From Ptychodera flava (lineage: Eukaryota > Hemichordata > Enteropneusta > Ptychoderidae): 64,000 nucleotides of DNA. Position numbers and translations under genes: made by a program. The stretch spans positions 24,281,615 to 24,345,614 of the forward strand of contig NC_091947.1 in assembly GCF_041260155.1 (NCBI RefSeq), given 5' to 3'. Below the pieces are notes generated by a model. The model did no database searches, was not told the DNA's origin, and saw only the letters and a program-made list of their open reading frames with translations. Position 1 is the stretch's first letter. Each line of letters starts with the position of its first letter. Below, piece by piece: positions 11,701 to 21,180 of the stretch.

Positions 11701-14700
11701 CAATTTCATTGTGACCACCCCCCTCCCAAGATCTAATGGTCCATCCTAAAGCAGGTGCATATGTTCTATTTTTGTCCTGCATTGAACCACATTCAGGCAA
11801 TGTAGTGCTGGCCAAGTACATCATTTTATGGGGCGGGATTTCTCAATGCATGTTAGTTTACGCAGCCATGATTTTTTTTGCGTATTTCAGAACAATTTTG
11901 CATAAAATACGCAGGATTTTGCGTTAACAGAAACACTGACCAGAAATCAGTTTCTATGGAAGTCGCTTCTCAGGAGCTAGTATATCAGCAGATGAGACAA
12001 AGGTGGAAGCACTGCTGAAGGCAAGTCCGCCACAAAATGCCATGGAAGTTAGAAGTTTCCTTGGTATGGCCCAGTATCTTGCAAGATTCATACAGAACTT
12101 TGCAAGCATATCTGCACCAATACTCAAGGTGTGCCAAGGAAATGGGGTCTAGATCAACAGAGGTCATTTGAGATGCTCCAGAAAGCAATGGCAAGTCATC
12201 ATGTGATGAAATACTTCAACCCTGAGCTGATGAGGACAGAGCTAATTGTGGATGGCAGTCCAACTGGTCTGGTCTAGATGCTATCCTTGCACAGAAGACA
12301 CCAGAGGACACGCACAACATAATCGCATATGCAAGCCATACCCTCAGTGACACAGAAAGGTGACATAGACAGACAGAGCGAGAGGCACTTGCAGTTGTGT
12401 GGGCAACTGAACACTTTCACTTATACTTATATGGATCTCCATTTACTGTAATCTCTGATCATAAACCGTTGGAAGGAATTTTCAACAAACCACTTTGCAG
12501 AACCACAGCCAGGATTGAGAGACTATGTCTGCGCCTACAGCCATACAAATTTGAAGTGAAATATCGTCCAGGGAAAGACAATCCTGCAGGCAATATGAGT
12601 AGACATCCTCAGATAGACAGAATGAAGTCCAAAAGTCATATCTCAAGAATTGCTGCACATGCTAACTTCATTACTGAGAATGCAGTACCAAATGCCATGA
12701 CACTGGAAGAAGTGCATAAAGCCACTGAACAAGATACAACATTACAAGAGTTGTCACGAGTAGTCATGACACAACGTTGGTTTCATGTTAAACCAGATGT
12801 CCGTCCCTACAAAGTTGTCAAAGATGAGCTGTCAATATCAAACGGTGTGCTACTGAGAGGAAACAGACTGATCATACCTCATAAGCTGCAGAGGAAAGCT
12901 GTTCAACTAGCTCACAGTGGTCACCAGGGCATAGTAAAGACAAAAAAGGTGTTGAGAGAAACTGTGTGGTTTCCAGGCATAGATGACATGGTAGAAGAAA
13001 CCGTAGCAAAATGCATTCCATGCCAAGCTGCAAACCACAGTCCAAAACCCAGCCCAGAATCACTCAAGATGATAACATTACCATCATGTCCACGGAAGAA
13101 TCTTTCCGTAGATTTTTGTGGTCCATTCCCAAATGGAGATTATCTTTTGGTGGTAATTGATGACTACAGAAGATTTCCAGAAGTTGAGTACCTTAGATCC
13201 ACTTCAGCAAACATGGTATTGCCACACCTAGATGCAATATTTGCGAGGCAAGGAATACCGGATGAAGTCAAAACGACTATGGTCCTCCCTTTAATGGTGA
13301 TAAGTTTAGCAAGTCTGCCAACTACCTACTAGTAGGTTTCAAGCACAGGAAAGTGACACCATTTGGCCAAAGGCAAATGGAGAGGTTGCGAGGCTGATGA
13401 GAACTCTTGAGAAATCGGCACGAATAGCTCAGAAGGCAAGAATTGGTGACAAGAATTGTTTCGATTTTTGCAACAGTATAGAGCCACACCACATACTACA
13501 ACAGATAAATCCCCAGCAGAACTGTTGTATGGAAGGAAAATGAAACAAACACTGCCAAGCATTCAACAAGAGAGTTTCAACAGTGATCTGTTCTTGAAAG
13601 ATGCAGCTAAGAAGCAAATGATGAAAAACTATGCTGACAAGTATAATCATACCAGACCATCAGACCTTCAAATTGATGATCAGGTACTGATCAAACAACA
13701 GAAGAGAAACAAGATTTCAACATCATTCAAACCTGAACCGTATGAAGTTGAAAATCAGAAAGGAAGTATGGTGACAGTCCGACGAGGAAATCATCGAGTC
13801 ACACGTAACTTTTCATTCTTTAAGAAACTGCGATACAAGAATGTGCACATTCCAAAACAGGAAAATGAACATGTGATTGAGGACATAGAAATACCAGTCA
13901 CTCCTGATTCTGTGAAAACAGAGATGTCAGATGAGAAATCTACATTTTTAGATGATCCTCTTCAGTTGCGCAGATCATCCAGAGAGAGGAAGGCTCCCGC
14001 GTATTTAGAAGACTATGTTGCATGATCAAAAAGAAATACATTCTGTGAAAGTCTCTAAATTTGTGTTGTCAAATTTGAGATACCATGAAAGCAGCAAGCC
14101 GGACTCATACATGCTGCCCATGTTTACATTTGTTTGTGTTTAAAGTTCATTGTTAAAAGTGTTTCACAAAGTTACATTTTTTTTCATAAGTCATTATTTG
14201 ACAAACCATTTGTTTGCACGCTTCGTATGGACTCTGAACATTTGTTTACTTCAGACTCCAGTTGACATTTATTCAAGAAAAGGGGGATGTAATGTCATAC
14301 CTTTCGGTCATACTAAACAGGCATTCCGTATGGCCTATATGACCTTTGACATGTATTTCCCATGATCCATAGTCGGTCTGTGCTTCACTGCAAGCCAGCC
14401 GTCATGAAGCAATAAAGTTCAGTTCTTTATCAAATACTTGCCTTTCAATGGACAACGAGATCTTACAACGTTACCAATGCGGCAGAGCTACATAAATAAT
14501 AAATAAATAAATAATAATAAATACTTTATTGATATTCATAAAGAAATTTCAACATCTGCTTCAAAGTAATCCGGCAACAAAGAATAAAAAGTAAAACACG
14601 TTCACACACAAACATAAAAATGTGACGAAAACAAACTTGTTAAAATCTGCTCTGCTTGATTTGAGATAGCTCTTGGTAGAAAGGAATGCTTAAAACGCTG

Positions 14701-16829
14701 TGTGTGTGCAAAGGGCACTCTAAATCTACAACTTCTTTCTATACGATGACTATCAAATTCTTTGTACAAGGGATGTGTCTCATCACTGAGGATGGCATAT
14801 TTCTTATAAATCATTTTGTTTATGTAAATTTCATCAAATGAGCATTAACTGGATCAAGTGAATACTATGCTACGCATGAAGAGTTTTTGTAGCATTTTGA
14901 CTTAATGAGCGTCAGTTTAGAGCACAATCAGGCAGCGATCGTTTTTTATAACCATCCATTAGTAACACATTTTTTTAAACGTCAAAGTTGGGACATGCTG
15001 ATAAGAACGATCATTAAATATTGTTCACATTTGTTTGTCAAATTATCGCGAAGGATTCAGTCTAGCAAGGTGAATCCAGTCTGTTTCAGGAAAGTCTGAC
15101 AATTGATCCGTCAGTCGTTTGTTTGTTTGCTTGTATAATTGATTGTTTTTGATTATTTTGTCATTTTTTTCCATTATTTTTATTTTTTTTCTATTTTTTA
15201 ATTTTTTTAAATTTTTTTTTTACTTGTTTACTGTTATTCAGCCAGAGTTCCCTGTGGTTATATTATACTAACTCTGAATCTATCGTGGTGTATTAATATT
15301 GCTGTTCAGTGTTGACAAAATGGTGATAACAGACATATTGCATCGTAACATTTTGTGTCCACAATATATTTAATCGAAGTCGTAACGTTTGTAAAATGAG
15401 CAAATAAAGCGTCAAATGGAAAAGCTACCCATAAAGTGGCAATATAGATAATTGTAATCTAAAACATTTCGCTTATTATTTACATTTAAAGGAACCCATC
15501 ACTGTTCGCCACAATGGACCTCAGGGTGTGGTTATTACAGGCTGTCTGTCATCCTTGGAATGGTGATGCCCATGTCTGTCATGGCAACATCGTACATCGT
15601 TATATACAGGAAGCTTAGACAAAGCCATGCCAAAGTCAAGCCCGGGATGGTGTTCACTGTCTCCAGTAGGAGAGACCCTCCTCAAGGTTCGTGTTTACAA
15701 GAAACGTCAGTTACCAACACGGCTCGTGTCGATGGTATGGATCGCCAATGTCTTTCGTCGACAAATGATAACAATGTGTCATATACAGGACACGGAAGTG
15801 GTGATAACACTACAAAGACAGGAGGAAATCAGTGGAATCAGCGAGAAAGAAGAATTCAGGCAAGGGTGGAAAGAAAAGTTGCAAAAACAGGTAAAACTCA
15901 GAATCAATGTTATTCCTTGATCAGAATGGCCAGAAAAATAAATGGCACAGACCTAAATGACATTTGAGTTTTTCTTGGAAATGGATATATTTACCTTTAG
16001 GCTTTTGTCTGAGTGTTGAGTATGCCATTTAATCTCTAAGAATTTATTTTTGTTCCTTAAAACATGAAAGGGACAAAGTCGCTACCTTTAGACATTATTA
16101 TAATAATTTTACTCTCACGTGTAATTACACCTTGAGCTACTGTTATACCAATGCCTGTCTGTTTTGCTGTCTATCTGTCTGTTGTCGCGATATCTCGGGT
16201 CATTGGATTTGAATCAAAATTTGCTATATGGTACAAGACCACTAATTAATTTCCCATAGGCAACCACAGTAGCGGTGAGCTCGATTTTCCTACTTTAAAA
16301 CATTCACGACACGAATCCTCTTGACAGGTGTTAGGTCAATGTCAGCTTGACTACTGATGAATTTTTCGTGTAGGCAGGTCTACGGAAATGTTCAAATAGC
16401 GATGAAAATAGCACCCTTAGTAGATTTTTGATACAATTCAGGCTAATGTTATGATTTCTATGGGCCGTAGATATCCACCTGTTACCACAGAATGCTTCAG
16501 CCATTATTCACAATTTTGATTCAAGCAGAAAAATATCTCTACAAAAAGACTTCAAATTAAAGTTCAAACCAAACAAGCATCCATGCAGGTATCAAAACTT
16601 CAGGGTCTGCACTATTTTTTCTTTTGAACTTGTGCCATATACAGTCTGGTAAGGGAAAGCAACAGCTGGTTTGTATAATCAAAACTAGTTTGCATAATAA
16701 TTCATGTAGAAGTCAGATATTCTCATATTTACAGAATTATATCTCATAATGTCTAAACAAATATTAATCAACGAACATAGTCGCAAATTTCCAGGACACG
16801 TGTGTATATACATTGTATACATTTTGTAT

Positions 16830-16914
<85 letters not shown>

Positions 16915-18842
16915 GCATTGACTACACCAAAGTTGATAAAACTTTATGTACATATTGAAGATACCAGGATAGTCGTATTTCATTTTTATATCAGCTGCTT
17001 ATTACTTATTTGTATATTAAACGAACTGTCGATAATAAAAATATGTGACATGATTGACTCGACCAAAGTTGAATAAACTTACTATGTACATGTACATTGA
17101 ACACAGTGTGATATGATATTGATGAGAGTCATTTAGTAATTTTACCACAACTTAATACGAATTTGCATATTTAAGATTTTTCCTAATTGAAAGATGTGTA
17201 TTCTTTATTTTATTTTTTTATCAGTCAATCATTCAATTACAGGATGAGGTACGCACTAGTCACTAAGACTGCGTTCCCAAACACCTCTGGAAAGGGGAGG
17301 GTTGGCGGGAGATTAAAAAAAAATTCTCAGATACTTTCAAATACCTTCCTAACTATCCAGCAAAGTGTTCAAGTTCCCCCTTTCTGACTTGCTATAATTT
17401 TGAAGCCTCCCGCCCCGAAAGGAAGGCGAAATGTGGCCGATATAATGCTTCGTCTTGGTATAGCACTCTAATTACATAAATCATCAAATATGTAAATAAG
17501 ATATTAATTGACATGATCCTGCTAAATGTCTTTGCACACAGTTAAGCTATGGTATAAGAACATCTGTAACAAGTTTCATCAAATTTGAGTAAGTCTCTCT
17601 TGACATATTACAGGAATTATGAATATCTTTGTCTGCTACTAGAGCTCTGTGTGACCAACATGTGCACACAGTTTCATTAACCCTTTTCCTGCCAGACAGT
17701 ATCACTTCCCCATCAGCCAAGTCAGTAAAAAGTGGTATTGAGCCAAACCATGACGTATTTTCACCCACTTGGCTTGGTATGTTATAGCATCTTTAGTCCA
17801 AAAAAATCAAGTTTACAGTATTATGTTTTCAACAGCTCTCAAATGTACAGTATTATGTTAAAATACACCATATGGAATATGTTGTGTTTCATTTATTTTA
17901 ACCATCTTGACCTGGTGGTGAAATATGGACTTGGCAGGAAAAGGGTTAATGGGTACTTAAAGGTAGAACGCACCTCGGGGACAGATATTCAAACTTTCAA
18001 ACTTTTACAATTCTCTTCTGATATACCACATGTGGGGGTTCATTTTAAAGCTCTTGGTGAAAGAAAACTTTTCACCGGCTTAGTTTTTCGAAATTTGAAA
18101 ATGTTTATTTTTCTCCATAGAGTTAACATAGGGATGGTGGCCATTTTGAATTTCTAATATCGGTAAATCTTGTGTAATTTGTTTCTCTAGTACCAAACTT
18201 TGCACGGTGACCCCCTATTTTTATTCTTGATTTTGAAAGAGAAGAATTGAAAGATTCCTTGAGGAAAGATAGAGCAAAAGTTTAAGTCTTTCACTTTCGA
18301 GGTGCGTACTACCTTAAATTTGGTTTAGTCTCTTAGGAAACAGCTCTTTTTTTTAATCACTAATTATGCAAATAAGCACTATTTATGTGTGCCAAACCCA
18401 AAACAATAGGCGTGCATATGTATGTCATAGTGGACTATCCTTGTGCCAAGTTTGAAAGGAATTGACACAGGCATGTCGGAGAAATCTCTTTGACAGACGG
18501 ACGGACGGAGCCAAAACCATGTGGGGTCTAAATATGTCAATGTGTTTCTTGGAATTTAAGTTATTAAATTGTGATGTAGAAATGTTTTCCGATTTTTTCT
18601 TCACAGGAGCCATTCTGATTCTCACTTACTTCATGTGTTGGTCACCTTATGCCGTTGTCAACTCTTGCTATCTTCGTGGCTTTGACATCCATCGCTACAT
18701 CCAGGTTGCTGCCATGTGGATCGTGTACAGCAACAGCGTGTTCAATCCTTTAATCTACACTTGGACAAATCCACTGATGCGAGGGAAACTTATTGACTTT
18801 CTGAAGAAGACTCCTTGCAACCGTTCTAAAGGCGACAATTAA
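5414..18842 (+). CDS. Class A (rhodopsin-like) GPCR, receptor A; four exons
   Basis: Exons 5414-5740, 6286-6502, 15492-15890 and 18607-18842 join to a 392-residue seven-helix receptor; intron phases are 0, 1, 1 and all borders are GT-AG. Visible hallmarks are Asn50 in helix 1, LSxxxD with Asp79 in helix 2, Cys108 before helix 3 pairing with Cys186 in loop 2, D-R-C (132-134) in place of DRY, Trp160, Pro208, CWSP (325-328) and NPLIY (361-365). Helix 7 has Tyr355 at the site where opsins carry the retinal-binding Lys, so it is not a light-sensing opsin. Helices 6-7 resemble the opsin/melatonin/amine group, but I cannot name the ligand. Loop 3 is long, hydrophilic and differs most from receptor B. 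It is expected at the plasma membrane, coupled to G proteins. Start chosen by homology with B and position after the TATA-like box. Confidence 0.9.
6286..6502 (+). CDS. Receptor A exon 2 (TM3, TM4)
   Basis: After acceptor CCACAG it encodes FSGVVHVSAL, the helix 3 end SVDRCFAIL and TM4 around the conserved Trp. It ends in phase 1 before donor GTACAC. Length (217 nt) is identical in receptor B. Confidence 0.92.
7361..7443 (+). repeat. Partial 5' LTR of the Ty3-type element
   Basis: It begins TGTAATGTC and shares a nearly identical block, including GGCATTCCGTATGGCCTATA, with 14288-14370. After about 7443 it no longer matches the 3' LTR, so the rest was replaced or deleted. Confidence 0.75.
7444..8017. 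other. Unassigned sequence inside the Ty3-type element
   Basis: No domain is recognised. A short imperfect inverted repeat is visible around 7452-7560 (GACGTAAAGTTGA-type sequence against GCGTCAACTTCACC), which could be the remains of a small DNA transposon that interrupted the 5' LTR. Confidence 0.35.
8018..9757 (-). pseudogene. 5'-truncated CR1-like LINE with reverse transcriptase
   Basis: On the minus strand the longest open stretch (8547-9698, open up to about 9757) encodes reverse transcriptase. In order it has NYRPVSNLSFLSKLIE, QSAYRAGYSTETALL, the palm motif LDLSAAFDTIDH, GVPQGSVLGPILFSLYI, the catalytic-type MYADDTQ box and a thumb region ending SRLDYCNSLLFGLP. Frameshifts break the C-terminal part (NSAARLITRTRK in one frame, PRLWDSLPLHIR at 8203-8412 in another). 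The 3' end is GCGCTATATAAGAAATAAATATT followed by a TTA repeat, a typical tail for this group. No 5' region or endonuclease domain is present. Clade CR1/L2-like is inferred from the motifs. Confidence 0.88.
9758..10085. other. Unassigned sequence inside the Ty3-type element
   Basis: No coding motif or repeat end is recognised between the truncated LINE start and the next inverted-repeat element. Confidence 0.35.
10086..11750. mobile_element. 1.66-kb non-coding DNA transposon with terminal inverted repeats
   Basis: The left end (10086-10128, containing GGACCATTAGATCTTGGG) is the near-perfect reverse complement of the right end (11708-11750). Adjacent TTTA/TAAA could belong to the ends or be a target duplication. 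No transposase is visible inside. The interior is A-rich and includes an imperfect direct repeat of about 100 bp (11328-11406 and 11430-11512, CAAAAGCTCCAACAGCAG-type). Sequence at 10880-11110 resembles the 145-bp tandem units near 22 kb. Superfamily not assigned. Confidence 0.75.
11990..14025 (+). pseudogene. Ty3-type pol remnant: RT end, RNase H, integrase
   Basis: In order: the RT C-terminal motif EVRSFLGMAQYLARFI near 12045-12095; an RNase H-like part with FTVISDHKPLEGIF and YRPGKDNPAGNMSRHP (12440-12610); the integrase zinc-binding region (HSGHQGIVKTKK, then CIPCQ) near 12910-13025; the integrase core start DFCGPFPNGDYLLVVIDDY near 13110-13165; and, after a frameshift near 13270-13460, the core end and C-terminal domain (YRATPHTTTDKSPAELLYGR, 13480-13535) up to a stop at 14023-14025. 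Several frames are needed, so it is inactive. The sequence layout is that of Ty3/gypsy elements (protein order RT-RH-IN). Confidence 0.9.
14288..14467 (+). repeat. 3' LTR of the Ty3-type element
   Basis: It is a 180-bp TG...CA unit (TGTAATGTC to CTTACA), directly preceded by a polypurine tract AGAAAAGGGGGA (14276-14287). It contains AATAAAG near 14412, a plausible poly(A) signal. It is followed by ACGTT, the right target-site copy. Confidence 0.75.
14492..14843 (-). mobile_element. LINE 3' end fragment
   Basis: On the minus strand, 14602-14814 encodes a LINE C-terminal segment (HPLYKEFDSHRIERSCRFRVP, then KHSFLPRAISNQAE), and the 3' end is an AATAAATAA-type simple repeat (14492-14520 on plus). 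Unit B has no insert here (around 31272): the flanks GAGCTACA and GAGCATTA rejoin there. The fragment therefore distinguishes the two units. Confidence 0.75.
14844..15491. other. Receptor A intron 2, end part
   Basis: Colinear with 31280-31400 and 32090-32560 of unit B. It contains a T-rich tract (15150-15225). No gene is seen. In unit B the corresponding region carries an additional inverted copy of the T-rich block. Confidence 0.45.
15492..15890 (+). CDS. Receptor A exon 3 (loop 2, TM5, loop 3)
   Basis: Acceptor TTAAAG is followed by the loop 2 motif THHCSPQW, TM5 (SVILGMVMPMSVMATSYIV) and a long loop 3 ending ERKVAKTG before donor GTAAAA, phase 1. It is 399 nt against 393 in receptor B; the gap lies in loop 3. 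The 9-kb intron in front is swollen by transposons. Confidence 0.9.
15891..17956. other. Receptor A intron 3, first part
   Basis: No coding exon seen. It contains a TA microsatellite (16826-16913) and short degenerate units with GTCTGT runs near 16155-16185. A sequence near 17262 (GCGTTCCCAAACACCTCTGG) resembles the ends of the TTA-flanked element at 39848-40550. Much of 15960-17180 is colinear with 33010-34050 of unit B. Confidence 0.45.
16826..16913. repeat. (TA)n microsatellite
   Basis: An almost pure TA run in receptor A intron 3. The homologous place in unit B (around 33500) has no such run, so it expanded in A or was lost in B. Confidence 0.95.
17957..18317 (+). mobile_element. TTAA-flanked MITE (piggyBac-like ends), copy 1
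   Basis: A 361-bp element bounded by TTAA on both sides. Left end is TTAAAGGTAGAACGCACCTCG; right end is CGAGGTGCGTACTACCTTAA, its near reverse complement. A second copy in the opposite orientation is at 27405-27764, and related internal sequence is in the 3' flanks of both receptors (about 18975-19070, 36845-36945). TTAA target choice is typical of piggyBac; no transposase is present. Confidence 0.8.
18318..18606. other. Receptor A intron 3, last part
   Basis: Degenerate dispersed repeat containing ACTAATTATGCAAATAAGC and GACGGACGGACGGAG, related to the tandem-unit family near 19.7-23.8 kb. The final 70 bases before exon 4 match unit B. Confidence 0.45.
18607..18842 (+). CDS. Receptor A exon 4 (TM6, TM7, C-tail)
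   Basis: After acceptor TTCACAG it encodes AILILTYFMCWSPYAVV (TM6), TM7 ending NSVFNPLIYTW, an amphipathic helix-8-like stretch NPLMRGKLIDFL and a short tail with one Cys, then TAA. Length (236 nt) is identical in receptor B. Confidence 0.93.
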
Positions 18843-19085
18843 TGGACCAAGAAAATCAACATAGGTGGTCCTTTCTGCGAGCATTTTAAGTAGTATACGC
18901 TCTTCAAAATTAGAGACTTTCTACTATTTCTTCTACTTTGCTCAAGTCAACCTTAAACCATACTACTGAAATCACCTACAATTTACCGCTATTGGAAATT
19001 CACAACGGCTCCTACCCCTGTGTTAACGCTTAGGAGAAATATTAGATTTGTTTATTTTTAGAAAAAAGGTGAAAGCTTCATTTAC

Positions 19086-21180
19086 TCAGAGATGAAGAGC
19101 TTCAAAATTAGCTCACACTACCAGTAAACCATCAAAGGATTGTGAGAATTTTACATTTTCCGAATAGCTGTTACTGAGGAGCATCCTGCATTAAAGTCGG
19201 CCAAGTACAATTACACCGAATACCATAATTCATTAAATTCTCGATCTGATTCGAACTCAAAAGGTAATGTACCTATGCAGCTAGCATATGAAGATTAGAT
19301 TTACTTGACATATGTGTAGATGACTTGTTGTGATGAATACATCATGTGATAACTCAAGGCAAGCTGTCGTTTTACAACCTTAGGCAGAATTGCTTCGCTA
19401 AAACTTGTGATCGTTGCATTGGACAAAGTTCACTTCCTAAGTGTGGATACGAAATCCATTTTTACACATTGTGTAATCAATTTGATGATCTTGAAGTAAT
19501 ACCTTATTCATATATTATATTGAAGTGCAAAAGTTCCTATTAATGGCATATTTTTCTTCATTCAGAGATATATTCGGAGTAAATACTTGCAACGTCAGCT
19601 ACCGTGCTATTCTAGGGATCCGTTAGAGAGCTTTCAGTAATTACAGGGTTGGGCCAGGGGAATTCAGTGCACACCCGTACTGTAAAATGTGACCCTCCTT
19701 CCTATCCTCCTGTCTAAATTATGATCATAGTATTTACAATATACATACAAGCAAATTTGGTCAAGCCAGATATATATCCCAAATAAGGAAAGTTTATTAA
19801 ATATGCAAAGTAGTGACAAGTTTATCTTAAACTGCTAAAACAACTTTCATGATTGTTATATCAGTGAATGTCAAATATACGTAGCAAGTTTCGTCTTTTA
19901 TCATGTCAAATTCAGATATATTTCTGTTATTGGGAAAGTTCGTTTGACATGCAAATTAGTGATCAGCTGAAAGCGAAAATGCTAAATGACTTTCCAATAT
20001 TGCTTAAACTAGTATCAATGTACATTGCACGGTTCTCAAACTTTGATCAAGTTAATTCAGGCATATAATCTATGAATGAAACTTCATCTTATATGCAAAT
20101 TAGGAATTGCCTGAAGTAAATGTGCTTAATGACTGTCAATATTGTTTAAACCTAGTATCATCAATGTACATAGCATGTTTCGCCAACTTTGATCAAGTTA
20201 ATCCAGACATGTATCCCTAGTTAGGAAAGTGATTTAAATATGTAGATTAGGAATTTACTAAAGTAAACACGCTTAAAGACATTCGATAATGTTGTATCAT
20301 AGTATATTCAATGTAAATAGCAATTTTCGTCAACTTTTTTCAAGTCAATCAAGATATATAACCCTAATTAGCAGAGTTCATTGAATATGCAAAGTAAGAA
20401 TTTTTTTTAGTAAATATGCTTAATGACGGTCAGTAATGTTAAATAATAGTATTTCCAATATACACACCAAGTTTTGTCAATATTGATTACGGCAATTGCT
20501 ATATATATCCCTAATAAGGAAATTTCATAAAATATGCAAATTAGCACTTAGCTTTTATGTCACACCTTTATGTGTTTCATGGCGGATAAATGCTTGTGTG
20601 ATCAATATTTGTAGCAAATCTCATCCTATTTTGTGCAGCTGTTCTCATTATAAGTATGTTTTTTTTAAATCATTACTTATGCAAATGGGCATGAAACATG
20701 CAAGCCACACCCACTGGAAACTAATCAGTTCTTGCCATTCTCAAACAAAATATATGTGTCAAATGTGACTTGAATCCGTTCAGGCGTTCTTGGGATATCG
20801 TTTAAACAGACAGACAGACAGACAGACAGACACTAACGCACACACAATACACAGACATTGCACAGAGATTAGCTCACGTCTTAAACACATTAAACACATG
20901 AGTTAAAGATGACGTATTACTCTGTTAACCTTCATGGACATATTGTAATAAAGATTACACTACCAGAATATGGTAACGAAACTTTTAGTCGGTGGCCCCG
21001 CTTTGATATTTTAATTTAACCAGTTGTTAACTGAATGTGTTCACATGTTTTACAATAGGTTCATTAATAGTAGTATGCTTCACAGAACAATCAGATATCT
21101 GTTATATCATTATATGTAGCAGGTTTCATCAACTTTGGCATAGTACTCTAAGAGTTTAATCACTAATTACAAAATTTTAT
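19086..21180. repeat. Degenerate tandem repeats with ATATGCAAAT core, ending in (CAGA)n
   Basis: From about 19720 units of roughly 120-145 bp recur, each with elements like AATATGCAAATTAG, AAGTTTCATCAA and a block like ATCAATGTACATAGCA. A CAGACAGA microsatellite closes one group near 20808-20833. The same family occurs at 23295-23770 and 34230-35265. I see no coding function. Confidence 0.7.

Larger units (their letters stand above)
7361..14467 (+). mobile_element. Ty3-type LTR retrotransposon remnant with nested insertions
   Basis: The left end begins TGTAATGTC (7361) and matches the 3' LTR (14288-14467) for about 83 bp before diverging. The right LTR ends TCTTACA. Flanks are ACATT and ACGTT, a 5-bp target duplication with one change. 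The homologous place in unit B (around 31255) is an empty site, so the element entered unit A after, or was lost in B since, the duplication. Inside are a LINE copy (8018-9757), an inverted-repeat DNA element (10086-11750) and a broken pol region (11990-14025). The 5' LTR is incomplete; gag, protease and most of RT are not recognised. Confidence 0.8.
1669..19085. repeat. Segmental duplication, unit A (carries receptor A)
   Basis: From about 1669 this segment is colinear with 24598-36955. Shared stretches include the flank beginning CCAATCAGCTACTCAATAGC, the Penelope-like fragment, the ATC microsatellite, the receptor promoter, all four receptor exons, parts of the introns and about 240 bp of 3' flank. 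Unit A is longer mainly because a Ty3-type element and a LINE tail are inserted in receptor intron 2. The edges were placed by eye and may be off by tens of bases. Confidence 0.8.

Noticed and set aside
16685..17076. Tyr-Ile repeat open frames
   Set aside because: Translations of the TA microsatellite.
17732..18157. Small conserved protein shared by 17.9 kb and 27.6 kb
   Set aside because: The shared residues come from the two TTAA-flanked MITE copies, which have inverted ends and no real gene structure.
18607..18842. Calling the receptors opsins
   Set aside because: The Lys needed for retinal binding in helix 7 is replaced by Tyr in both receptors.
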